Below are positions 1-11,123 of a stretch of 64,000 nucleotides of DNA, in pieces. Under the pieces are notes generated by a model. The model ran no database searches. It was not told the origin of the DNA and saw nothing but the letters and a program-made list of their open reading frames with translations. The translations under genes and the position numbers were made by a program. Numbering within the stretch: the first letter of the stretch is position 1; every line of letters starts with the position of its first letter. This DNA comes from Amia ocellicauda (taxonomy: Eukaryota; Chordata; Actinopteri; Amiiformes; Amiidae), in assembly GCF_036373705.1 (NCBI RefSeq), contig NC_089869.1, positions 13,341,676 to 13,405,675 of the forward strand, read 5' to 3'.

Positions 1-190
1 TGAACCAAAGACTCATCTGGGTTTGGTCAACAGTAAAATAAATAACCTTTTGCAATGCAAGTGTCTGTCACGGCTTTGTTCTTGGTGAAAAGGGGTGGAT
101 TCTTCAGCTTGGTGTTCTTCATGGTCCGCTTTCAAAGGCAGGAAGTATTAAGTTATTAAATAATTATCCTATCCCCAACCCCTCCCACAG

Positions 191-1235
191 ATAAATTCAA
201 AGGAGGGAAGGCAGGACTAAACCAATCTAAAAGCTGCCTGGATCCACAAGAGCTTATGGATCTGCTAAAATCCAGAGATTTTGAGAGGTATTATCCGATG
301 TTTGATGCATGTCATTTTGTAAATTTGTATGATTTTCCTGTTCCGTTGTGGAAACAAAACATTTAATTGGCTCATTACTGCATACATTTCAGTGAGATTA
401 ATGTGATCTTGACATTCCCATTAAAAAGAAGCAAACTAATCTCCTTTTATATATACAAATCCTATTGTGAAATAGTGTCTGCTAAATGTTACACAGTCAG
501 TTAGGATGCCAGATACGGTTGTGGTCTTAGCATTGCTGCAATTCGCTATGATAATTTTTTTAACTTACATTTGAGTATGATCAGTCATATTGAATGATGC
601 ATTTCCAATAACAATGTCTGAGAAGGAAACTTGTTTTAGTGCAGTGTCTTATTGGCTTGTCATAATTCAAATTTCTTTCACCTTCTCAGAGAAGTAAAAG
701 GCACTGGTCGAAAAGTCATCAGTGACAGAGACTTGAAAGCCCTGTTGGATCGCAGTGACCTGCTAGGTAAGTTGAATGGTGAATGTTTTATTTGAAACTG
801 TGCTTTCTGAGGATTGAAAGAGTGAGAGCAAACCATTTAATTTGTATTGTTTATAAAATAGTTTTAGTCCGAAAGTATTTATAATTATTTTGTTAAACTC
901 ACTTTTCAGTCACTGTTTGTATGATATTAAGTTTTCATGAAAACTCGGAACATTTGTTTTTCTGAATGGGACACTTACCGCAGAAACACAAATGAGTGAA
1001 TAACTATTTCAAGTTACTATATACTTTACTATACTTTAGGCTACAGTTGTCCCTTTGCTTGGATAAATTGCAATTTTAGTGTTTGCCTGAAAAATTTGAA
1101 TCCTTGACAATCTTTTTTTTTTTTTTTTTTCCCTCCAAAGCCCTGATGAAAAGCAATATGAAGCAGGAAGAAGAAGGAGTTTTCAAAGTGATTGAAAATG
1201 ATGAACAAGATTCTGCTGAAATTCGCCTGACGTGA
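191..1235 (+). CDS. hells: HELLS (LSH) chromatin remodeller, last three coding exons (partial)
   Basis: Three exons join in frame: 191-287, 690-766 and 1141-1235, stop TGA at 1233-1235. Each has consensus acceptors and GT donors (the first begins after CCCACAG; the last follows a long T tract and CCAAAG). The roughly 89 residues carry [45 protein letters not shown] and GVFKVIEN, which align in order with the extreme C-terminus of vertebrate HELLS. HELLS is a SNF2-family ATPase that, with CDCA7, remodels nucleosomes and supports DNA methylation of heterochromatin and repeats in the nucleus. The helicase lobes lie to the left of the window, so only the tail after the second helicase domain is visible. 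Family identity is inferred from motif order; a close SNF2 paralogue is unlikely because this tail is specific to HELLS. Confidence 0.9.
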
Positions 1236-2265
1236 TAAGATGGACGATCTAAACAATCTGCCTGGCTGGACAGATGTCTTTGGAGAAAATTGCAGTCGTT
1301 TTCAGAAAAGACTCCTGAAAATTAACAAGGAATCAGTTTTTCTATTTCTTATTTGCAAGAATCATAGATCCCTCAGAGAAGCCACCAAAATCTGAGAGTT
1401 GGTATGGCTTTCACCTGGCAAGTATGTAAATCTCCAAAGATGCACCAGCAGGGAGTTTGGGAAACTCTTGGAAAAGGACACGGATTTAATTTGCCTAGAC
1501 TTACAAGGTTTTTAACTCCTGCACATTGAGCTACTATACAATTTAATATATCCATTAGCACTCAGCTCATTAAAGATTAATCTGAAAGTACACGACATTA
1601 AAAGGAATATGTACTCAAGTAGGATTTATAAAACCTCTGATATAGGTTAATGATTCTTAAGTTAGTACAATTTTACCAGCTGCATTGCAGTAGTCTTTTT
1701 ATTTTATTAAAAATTTTAGTTTTGTTTTTTTCTTCAGTGTTTCATTGAGAACAGTTGTAATCTGATCTAAATCATTTTGAGGTTAAAATTGATGTTTGCC
1801 TTGTAATTTAGGCAGGCTCTGTAAAACTAAGTTGTACATATACATGTTCACTGCACCTTTTGTCTTTTAATACTTTTTTTGTTGGTTTGTTACTTAAAGA
1901 GAAGGAAAGTCCCCAAGAAATCAGACGGTCAGATGGTTCTGATGATACTGTATGTCCTCCAGTTGTACATTTATAAGTCCAGACGACACAAAAGATATAT
2001 TGATAATCAGCAGCTTGCACTGAAAACTGCAGATATGCTGGTATTTAGTTTTACAAATTGAAATAGTTTTAGATTTGGATTTTCATAGCCCATGGTGACC
2101 ATGATCACAAGCATTGTCAGGTGGTTTGATTTAATTTGCTGTATTCAGCACACTTCGACACGACAAGCTATGAAAATGTATTCATTTTGGAATGAGAGAG
2201 ATGAACCCTGTTACTCATAACTGAGGATAATCTTTGTGGAATAAAAATAAATGTGTTTTGTTACA
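1236..2265 (+). other. hells: hells 3' UTR with poly(A) signals
   Basis: AT-rich sequence after the hells stop without conserved coding. Two overlapping AATAAA hexamers at 2240-2245 and 2246-2251 are the best poly(A) signals, giving a 3' UTR of about 1 kb. An ATTAAA near 1707 could be an earlier site. The end is inferred. Confidence 0.45.
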
Positions 2266-2553
2266 ATAATTCTTTTTGTATTTAAATCTGTCAACAATTG
2301 ATTCGAAAGAGGATTTTGGAGGTTTATTTTACTTATTACCGTTATAATGAATCTGCATGCTGTGATAATTCAGTCAAGAACTTGCAAGATCGGATCAGGA
2401 TGAGGTTTTCATGCGATTTGTTAACTTATTTGAAAGACTTTGAAATGCAACAAATAGAATCAGCAGCTCAATTGGCTATGTAAAGCCATTATCTGATGGT
2501 CATTTGATCAATACCTTAATGACTGGATAAACAATGCTTGCTTGAAATGTTCT

Positions 2554-3428
2554 CAGACCTGCCAACCTGTACACATTTTGAGTAGCATGTAGGCATTTTG
2601 ACAAAGTACGCTGGTACGCATTGTAACACTAAAATGCGCAAAAAAAGTTATGCACACTTGCCATTATTAACAATTTAATTATTTAATAATTATGTATTTA
2701 ATTATATGCGCTGCACAGCTCTGACGTCAGTCTCGGGCTGTGCCAGCGCAGAGCTGCGGGGCTGGGATGCAAGTCGAGCATTAACGGTCTTGTCTGCATA
2801 TATATATTTGCTACAAGTGAAATAAAATATCTCAATCTTTTTACATTATGAAGCACTTAATCACTTGCAGTACATTTGGCAATTATAAAAATAGGAAGGG
2901 GGGGTCAATGAGGATCAAGAATATCTCATGTGTATGTATACCGGTATGTGAAGAGCGTCGTAGGCACAGTTACAGCAATCCATAAGAAGCCTTCTTGCGC
3001 CCATGCATGGCATAGCAAGGTTAGCTAGAACAAAAAGTGCACTATTATTTTAGGCATTATTCATTGAATGTGCTGCTGTTCACTTTATCTCTTGATTAAA
3101 TCCTGTCGTTTTGTATTGAGAGCTAAAGTAAACAACAATGAACTACATATACTTGTTTTCAGGTAGCTCGGTAGCTACAGAGGCTGGTTTTATTTATTAA
3201 TAATTTACTTTATATTGAGCCTATCAGGGAGCACTATCCCGATACCAGGACTACAGGTACTACAAAGTAATAAAGGAGTTGTTGAAATATATGTATACTG
3301 TATTGTTTTCTGGTGGACAGGTTGAGGAATGTTGCGCATACACATGCAACAATTTTAAGTGTCTTTAGCTTATGCTGCTGATGTGCTACTCAAAAAAAAA
3401 AAAAAAAAATCCAATGTTGGCAGGTCTG
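2554..3428. mobile_element. Non-autonomous hAT-like DNA element, about 875 bp
   Basis: The two ends are inverted copies of each other: CAGACCTGCCAAC at the left and GTTGGCAGGTCTG at the right. The CAG...CTG ends resemble hAT-superfamily termini. The inside is AT-rich with a GC-richer patch near 2725-2800 and an A-tract near 3391-3409, and has no transposase ORF. I did not find a clean 8-bp target duplication, so the hAT assignment is tentative; the inverted termini are seen directly. Confidence 0.6.
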
Positions 3429-4002
3429 TAAACGCATTGCAAACTCTTCTTGCATGAAGTGTAAAAAGTGAGATGTCCATGTTCTGTTTTTCAGATGTAA
3501 AACAAACTTAAGATGCACAGAATGGTGCAACAGTATGATATTTCTGTTAAAAACACTTCCTGTGAATTACAGCTATGAATCAATTTTTGTATGAAGGCAC
3601 AGAACAATTCAGCAAATAAACTAATACCATTTGTATTAGAACAATAATTCAAAACAATTCAGCAACAATTCAGTGATTACTTAATGATGGTATTAAACTA
3701 AAATAACTGACACTTCATAACAGCAAAAATATAAATGTGTACCAAGTTTACATATGAAAGATGAATGCTCTTATAGTATGACTTAATTATTAGAAAAATA
3801 GTACTTACACAGTAGATATTTGATTGTTTTATGACCAATCGAACTAAAAGCTGGATAAACAAGACTCCCTTACGGAGATGAACTTCAGGAGCATACTACA
3901 TTAGCAACCAGCTGAATGTAATTATTGAACTGCTATCAATCAGAAAAGTGTTTTAAGTGGCATAAACAATCTGTTGATCAGTGATGGTTAAAGTACTGTT
4001 AG
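3429..4002. other. Intergenic, nothing recognised
   Basis: AT-rich spacer between the hAT-like element and the 3' end of ccdc110. It must hold the 3' UTR of ccdc110 on the minus strand, but I see no convincing AATAAA on that strand close to the stop. Confidence 0.5.
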
Positions 4003-7000
4003 CTAAGTTCTGAATATGATTTCACTTTCATCAGTGATGGCTTCCTTCTCTCCCTTAACTGTAGTGCTGCCTGAGGTCCTGTGCCTCTGGTGTGGTTCAG
4101 GCTTCAAAACATCCCCAATAATTGCTGGGTTGAGCTCTGTTAGTGGTGCTTCATATTCTGGAGAAGGAGACATTTGAACTGCACAAGGAGAAATAAAAAA
4201 ACATGTTGACATTACTAATCTGGAAAATACATTTTAATTGCAAACACTGATGTCTTGCTGGGTGGTTAAAGTTGATCAGCAGAGTTGCATTTTATTTGAA
4301 TGAAAACTGTTACTGATTACGTCTCTCTTGAAATATAAATCTATACATTTTATGTACGTAATTAGAAAGCATATCTTACCCGTTTTCAGTGCCATAACTG
4401 AGAGGCCCCCGTGAGCTGGTGTCATGAAATTGTGTAGACCGTCTGAGCACTTCCTTCTGTTCACAAGCCCCATAGCTGCTGATGGGTCCTGAAACGGTCA
4501 CCCGACTGACTGTTTTCTTCTCCTCTTCAAGTCGCTTCTTTATCTGATTTATAACTGGAGCGAGAGGGGATCAATAAAGGTGCTGCAGATTTTTACCTGC
4601 AAGGTTTAATGCTGTGTACACTAAGAAAATGCATAATGTTGTCCCAGTTGCCTAGTAGGAAGTCAGGTGAAACATGTTTGGTTATGAAAGTATTTCCTTA
4701 TGGAAACAAAAACTTTTCTTTTGTATATTATGTGAGACCATCTAATATTTGTTTTTCTTCAACATAAATATATAATTCTCCACAGAAATATTAAATTACC
4801 ATTTAAACATATAAGTGGATTGCAAATTTATGTTTACATTCTAACCTGTATAGCAGCCAACTTGTTTCTCACACCCACCTTCCTCACTTTCTTCTCTTTG
4901 TTGAGTATTTCTCTGCTTGATGAGGTCCTCACCACTTAATTTCAGCTCCTGAATACTCATGTGGCTATCTTCTTGACATATCTCATTCATTCTCTCTGTA
5001 ATACGGTCACTCAGGTTTAGGTAATCTTTCCGTAAGTCACAAAGTTCAGCCAGTAGAGCATTACGCTCCTTCTGCAGCACAGAGAACACATCTTTCAATT
5101 TATCTCCTACCTGGTGAAGATTCTGGCTTTTAGCTTCTAAACTAGCCTTCTCCTGCCCCACTTCATCAAGTTCTCTTCTGAGCATACACTTATCCTCTTT
5201 CAGGTCTGCTACCAATTTGGTCAATGCTTCAGACTCCCTCCTCAAATCTTTAGCTGCTTGTTCAGTAGCATTCTTCTCTTGTTGAAGTTGCTGTATTTCT
5301 TGTTGTAGTTTGTTTTGGATAATATCTGCATCTCTCTTCATTGCTAACATTTGAAGACTTGTACATTCTTTCTCTGATATATATTCATCCATTTTAATTT
5401 GCAATTTCTCAATGGTTTTCTTGGATTCTTCCAGTTCTTTCATGTAGGATTCCTTCTCCACCTTCTGAATGGACATTAAATCCATTACTCTCTGAATTTC
5501 CTGTTGAGCATCTTGAAGCTCCTTCTGCAGCGTTATGTTTTCATCTTTCATTCTGGAAACCACCTTCTGTAATCTCTCCTTGTCCTCTAGATTCCTGTAA
5601 CAGTCCTGTTTCATGCGACTCATCTCTTGTTTCACATCTGTCAAGGCAATAAGGGCCGACTCCTTCTCTTCCTTCAAAAGGCCCTGCTCTGTGCACACTT
5701 TCTCCTTTTCTTGTTTAGCAGCATCCAGAAGTTTCATAATGTGCTCCTTCTCAGCAATGTTCTGAAGTGACTGTGCATTAGCTGATCTGGCATGCTTTTT
5801 GACCATAGCATATTTTTCAAGGAGGTGTTTTAGCTTCTTGACAACTGTTTCCTGGTCAATTTTGGCTTTTAAAAGTGAATACTTAAGAGAGTTGCAAGCT
5901 TTTTCCAAGTTTGCAATAGTCTCCTGGTTTTGTTTTTTCTCTTGCTTTAGCATTTTTTCCAGTGACCTAATTTCTGTGTCCTTCATTTCAGTCTGGCTTC
6001 TTACTTCATCAAGCTCTTGCTCTTTCTCTGTTAATAACTGCAGGTTCTGTTGGATCTCCACATCCTTCATCTGTAGTCGTTTCTCAAAGATCTTTATTGC
6101 ATCCCTGTGCAGCTTGTCCTCAGACAGAGTCTTTTCTAACGTGCTCCTTTCTATGTGGCTGATCAGCTTCTCTTTGTCCTTTAGTATATTTCTAAGAACT
6201 TTGTTTTCATTTTCCAGAAAATTGCCAATTTCAGACATGGTTTCTTCTTTGCTTTGTAGCATCCTGGGATTAAAGTACTCCTGCTCATTTCCATTGTCTT
6301 GTTTGAAGTTTAGATGGTCATTTTGTCGTGGTGAAGCCCAAAAGACAGCTTGGGTTGTGGCGTGAGTCTGCATATGTATTTCTGGTTTTTCCTGTAGCTC
6401 ATATGTTTTGTGGAGTTTTAGATTAGCCTCCTCAAGTGACAGCGTGGCATTCTGGAGGCGGTCAACTTGAGCTTCGAGTTCCAAGATCCTCCTCAATTCT
6501 CCATCTTCCATTTTGCACTTGTTTTTCCTAACTACCATCTTTGGAAGAAAACCACTTGTTTCAGCAGCTTGACTTTCAGTCTCGACAGGAGTTTGGGCCT
6601 GGGCTTGTTTCCACACTTCATTCAATTTACAAGTAAGATGTACTTCTCTCTGGTGGGACCTTTCCAGTTCATCTCTGAGTCTATTTCCTGCTTCACTGAT
6701 GCTGTCCAACATCTTCCACAATTCATCAGTGCAGTCTTTTTGCTCAGCAAGGCCTTCTATTCTACAGTTTGGGGGTGGAGTGGGATACTCTGATTTTAGA
6801 GTGGAAGTCAACTCTGAGGATACTAATGTTGGAATATTAGGGGACTCCATCAAATTCATTCTCAGTAAGCTGCTGGCTCTGTTTTTTTGCCAGGTGTGAA
6901 TGGCACCACTGCCAAGCTTCCCATAAGCCTGCAGAGAAGACTTAAAGTGATTTGTCTCACTCAGATTTTGGTTCAACTGGCTAAGAAGGTTGTTGAGACA

Positions 7001-8777
7001 CTGGGATAGTCTAATTGTCTCTGATGTAGTGGCTACATATGTGTTTGAATTGCAGACTGTTGACTGAAGGAGTTTGTAATTCTGAAAAAGAAATTGATCC
7101 TCACGGTCAAACATCTTAAAACTGCTATATATCAGCATTGGGGTCCATTCCACTTTTTCAATTCCAATTCCCTTTTTCATAAATAGGCTAGACTGGAATT
7201 GAAATTGGATTGAAAAAGCAATTACAATTGGAAGTGGAATGGAAAAACAGGAATTAGCCCCAACATTCACAGCCCTGTATCCTCACTAAATCTCTGTAAC
7301 AAATACACATAGACAGTTTACTATAGGAAGCTGCGCTACTGAGCTTAACAACAACAGATCCAAATCTGAAAACGGACCCAAACTAAACTGTGCCTCATAT
7401 AAGCTTCTGAGGACCGTCTGTTAAGGATTTTCCCAAGAATCAAGTTAGATGCACTGCCATTTGCCTCACATTTCTTATGTGTAATGTAATTAAAATGAAA
7501 GTAATTACATAATACAATAACTGACTTTTGTAAGGTTTGGTTCCCCATAAATACACCAGAATGATTGATCACCAAATATTGTAATAAGCAAGATTACAAA
7601 GGCCAAAATAATTAAAATCTAAACGTGTCAAACATAGTGAAGCATCAGTAAAAATGCAGTATCAAGCTTACTGTTGGGATACTCTGTAGAGCTTTCCTTT
7701 TCAATGAATCAAAAGCCTCAATCTGCAGCTGTAGTTCCTGCAGGGTAGAGATAATAAAACATCTGTGACAATATACTAATATCAGCATATGATCATATTA
7801 GTGGTAACTTGCATCCACCTGTGACCCTTTCAAGTCTATTGCATTAAATAATGTCCAGTTACCTCTAATGCAGAATGAGCCTGTGTTTGCTGCTCCCCAA
7901 GTCCTTGAATGGGATCTGGAGGTGGGAAAAAAGCACACATTGTAGCCTACATCTGGGGATCTGGGGAATTTGGAGGCCAAGTCAACACCTTGAACCCGTG
8001 ATTCATCAGACCAGGCCACCTTCCTCCATTGCTCCGTGGTCCAGTTCTGATGCTCATGTGTCCATTGTAGGCGCTTTCGGCAGTGGACAGGGGTCAGCAT
8101 GGGCACCCTGACTGGTCTGCGGCTACACAGCCCCATACGCAACAAACTGCGATGCGCTGTGTGTTCTGACACCTTTCTATCAGATTTGAGATACAGTAGC
8201 TCGTCTGTTGGATCGGACCACACGGGCCAGCCTTCGCTCCCCACGTCGCCAGTTCACCGCTTTTCCTTCTTTGGATCACTTTTGATAGGTACTGACCACT
8301 GCAGACCAGGAACACCCCACAAGAGCTGCAGTTTTGGAGATGCTCTGATCCTGTCGTCTAGTCATCACAATTTGGCCCTTGTCAAAGTCGCTCAGATCCT
8401 TACACTTGCCCATTTTTCCTGCTTCTAACACATCGACAAAATGTTCACTTGCTGCCTAATATATCCCACCCACTGACAGGTGCCATGATAACGAGATTAT
8501 CAGTGTTATTCACTTCACCTGTCAGTGGTCATCATGTTATGGCTGATCGGTGTATATAGGTATAACCCAAATTGTATAATTATCAAATATTCTATATTTT
8601 AACATTGAGGCATAAAGACTTTTACACACTTGAAAAATCAACATCAAACTTTCAGATAATATTCTGTAATGCAGGTTAAAATACATAAATACACAACTCA
8701 CTCACTGACAATATAAAGCATCCTTACCTGAACTCCATTGTTCTGTTTCCATTCTTGAAGGCCAGAAGTTTGCAAAC
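4003..8777 (-). CDS. ccdc110: CCDC110-like coiled-coil protein (first coding exon not located)
   Basis: Exons on the minus strand: 8777-8728, 7737-7672, 7081-4846 (745 codons), 4554-4380 and a last exon starting at 4178. The first four join in one frame with consensus sites; the big exon follows TTTCTTTTTCAG. The protein, about 840 residues, is mostly heptad-rich Glu/Lys/Gln/Leu coiled coil. Motifs match vertebrate CCDC110: [17 protein letters not shown] near the N-terminus, [16 protein letters not shown] after a Pro/Ser-rich part, and [20 protein letters not shown] with NLSDRI near the end. CCDC110 is a poorly characterised testis/tumour-associated antigen with no catalytic domain. The terminal splice is uncertain: the canonical 4380-to-4178 join gives a short tail with stop at 4151, whereas the longer open frame runs to TAG at 4003. 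An internal intron holds a Tc1 fragment. The start codon is unresolved; candidate ATGs lie between 8820 and 9021. Confidence 0.75.
7138..7262. repeat. Small hairpin-forming repeat (MITE-like) in a ccdc110 intron
   Basis: A roughly 125-bp imperfect inverted repeat beside the acceptor of the large ccdc110 exon. Both arms are rich in GGAATTG/CAATTCC words, with outer ends TTGGGGTCCATTCC and the inverse GGAATTAGCCCCAA. It resembles a common fish hairpin repeat with GGAATTG motifs. It also keeps the frame open upstream of the true exon, which makes the raw ORF look longer than the exon. Confidence 0.5.
7958..8552 (-). mobile_element. Tc1-like family A, copy 1 (one end missing)
   Basis: About 595 bp homologous to the copies at 14209-15103 and 21477-22682, lying in a ccdc110 intron. 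The right terminus GGCTGATCGGTG, followed by TA at 8553, is intact. The left terminus is missing. The transposase reading frame (minus) is broken, and it shares with copy 2 an internal deletion that joins the first catalytic Asp region ([13 protein letters not shown] in translation) to downstream sequence. Confidence 0.8.
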
Positions 8778-8859
8778 CTGAAACCAACACGCGTTTATTT
8801 GTTCCAAAGGCTTCAAGTTACTGCATACTAGTGATTGTGTAATTAAGAAAGCGAGCATA

Positions 8860-9030
8860 ATTTTGATTTCTACAACAGCGCCAGCCCATTGATTGGATTG
8901 TCTGTAATAAAGCGAGAGAGAAAACGACGGAGATGAGTGAGTGTTTTGTGTGATAGCACACCGTACGTGAGATCGAGTCACTTGAACCCATAGAGGTTGC
9001 ATTAACTGCACAGGACTTCATGTGTAAGTA
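8860..9030. promoter_or_regulatory. Likely ccdc110 promoter, possibly bidirectional
   Basis: This stretch is locally richer in CpG than its surroundings. On the minus strand it carries CCAATCAATGGG, a CCAAT box, at about 8886-8897, just upstream of the first recognised ccdc110 exon. On the plus strand a perfect donor, GTAAGT at 9024-9029, could end the first exon of a divergent transcript. No TATA box is evident. Inference from position and motifs only. Confidence 0.3.
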
Positions 9031-10920
9031 ATTAAAATGTACAGATATTGTAAATGACCCGTCCCATTATTTGCTCCTCACAGATCTCTGTTGTGTGTGT
9101 GTATATATTATAATTTTTTTGTTTATATATCAGTTTTTACCGATAAAGTTTGATATATGTGTGTGTGTTTCTATGTAGTTGGACGCACTTCGTTTGTTTC
9201 TTAATTGCAGTTCGTGTTGCAGTGTGTGTAAAAGACTGCCGCTAAGTTGCAAACACTGATTTCTCTGCTGTTCCACTGAATCTCGATTTTCTGGTGATAA
9301 TTTAAAAGTAGCAGCAGTAATACAATCACTGTGTGCACTCTACTGATTGCAAATTCCTTTGCCCCTTTCGCATTTGTTTTTTGTTTTATCTGAAAAAAAA
9401 AATATATATACACTTTTATTTCATTCAGCTCAGTACACTGAAACACGTGTCGTAAAGTTTTCATCCCCTACTACCTACTTAAAGCGCATACCTATATTTG
9501 CATTATTTTTCCAAACCTACACGTTACAAACCCAGCGCCCTTACCGCACCACAGTAGCAGGTCCTGATGTCTCTGAGATGGCAGGGTCGTGCATTGCCAG
9601 CAAGTTGCTCCCCCAGTTTCAATTATCTCTATGGTAACAGGAATGCAGCTTTATTGCCACCCTAGGGGGTGCAGATTTCATGGTAAAAAACAAAACACAA
9701 AGTTGAATGGCTGTTAACTGACTTTTTTTTGCATGGCTTTCGTAGGGACTTAGTGGGAGTCCTTTACCTTATTTTAAGCATACTCTAATTAACCTGTGTC
9801 AATACAATTAAATGAATCACCTGCACTTTTATTTATTTTCCCACTTGCTCCATACGCACTGTTAATCTGTATTTATCTACACATGAATTGGCTTTTTGTT
9901 CAATTTGTGTTGTGTACATTAAACAAAGGAACTTTCTTTGGCTTTCAATTTCACTCCTCCATCCTGACCTTAAGACCTGCTAGATGATGTTTCTTATGTT
10001 AATTACCTAATACTTTTAACATCACATACAATTGTTATAATTTCACATTATTAGGATCAAATTCCTCTATGGTAACACTTTTTAGTTAATAGTGGTTCAT
10101 CCTGTTGTTAATTTGTGGATCATTTCAGAATAAGCATATTTTTAGAAAATCTGAACAGAAGCAGAATGATACAAAAAAGAAAAGAACAATGACAGGAGAG
10201 AAATGCATTAGCAGTAACCGTCTTCACAAAGATGACTCCTTCTATTGTGTACATTGCCTAATCCGCCTTGTAGAAACCTTGGCAAAAATGTTTGGCTTCA
10301 GTATGACTAAACAAATACTCCTGTCATACTGTCAATTACTCTTATGCTACATTAAAGCTTTAATAAACAGCCCCCTGCTTGAATGACCATATTAATGCAT
10401 CTATACATGTGCTTCAACGGTAGCTAAAACTGCTTTGCTATTGTTACTTTACACAAGATCTACATGTAAGTGTTGACAAGGCAAACACAAATGCTACATA
10501 TGTCCTAGACAAACAGAAAGAAAGAAAGCAATTGCAGGCTTGCATTTAGTCTTGTAAAATGTCTCGAGATTACAAAAGAGTACAAGTGACTAACTGTTCT
10601 TGCTTGCTGGCTATAGTTTTATAAGCTTCATCTGTAAATTTCAATCAGAATGGTCTTTGCCTCCATTCCTTTGGGTTTGTATTTCTCAGATGCATATCTG
10701 TAGTTTAAGCTACACCACTTACATATTTGCTATCCCCCAAAACCCCCACCCCAGAGAGAGAGCATGAAAATTAACTGTCAACTTGAAAAAACTTCTGGCT
10801 TCTTTATTTTAAATACTCATTTTACTACTGTATGTATGCATCTATGGCATATATTGCTTTGGAGATCCTTAGCCAGTAGCTTTTTTTTTTATTACCTTTT
10901 TTCTTTTTGTATTTACACAG
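9031..10920. other. Intergenic or intronic, no gene recognised
   Basis: AT-rich sequence with short GT/TA tracts near 9090-9170. It may be the first intron of a putative plus-strand transcript (donor at 9024, acceptor at 10919-10920). Confidence 0.4.
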
Positions 10921-10977
10921 ATCAGTTTTATCGATGAGGCTTGATCTTGACCTTGAGTTTTCCCCACTGAAAATCAG
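10921..10977 (+). other. Putative 57-nt exon with strong splice sites
   Basis: The segment follows a textbook acceptor (long pyrimidine run, then TTTACACAG) and is followed by AATCAG|GTGAGT. One frame is open throughout and contains [14 protein letters not shown]. No known protein is recognised. Together with a strong acceptor at 16977-16978 (CTTTTCCTCCCCACAG) and a donor at 9024 it could form a spliced plus-strand transcript, coding for a very short peptide or non-coding. Isolated strong sites also occur by chance. Confidence 0.25.
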
Positions 10978-11022
10978 GTGAGTTTTTGCTTGAATTTACC
11001 CTGAGTTTGCAGGACATTAATT

Positions 11023-11023
<1 letters not shown>

Positions 11024-11088
<65 letters not shown>

Positions 11089-11123
11089 GAGACAGACGGA
11101 CGGACGGACGGACGGACGGACGG
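11024..11123. repeat. Compound microsatellite (GA)n-(GACG)n
   Basis: About 55 bp of GA dinucleotides, an interrupted CAGAGAGAGAGACA segment, then a run of about seven GACG units. Seen directly. Confidence 0.95.

Noticed and set aside
5799-6365. 188-codon ORF on the plus strand
   Set aside because: It is antisense to the large ccdc110 exon. Its Ser/Phe/Cys-rich composition is the mirror of Glu/Lys-rich coiled-coil codons.
7082-7270. N-terminal extension of the large ccdc110 reading frame
   Set aside because: The segment lies upstream of a strong acceptor (TTTCTTTTTCAG) and crosses the hairpin repeat, so it is intronic read-through and not coding.
9201-9637. Opposed ORFs of 87 and 96 codons near the ccdc110 promoter
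   Set aside because: Low-complexity AT-rich translation with no similarity; overlapping on opposite strands.
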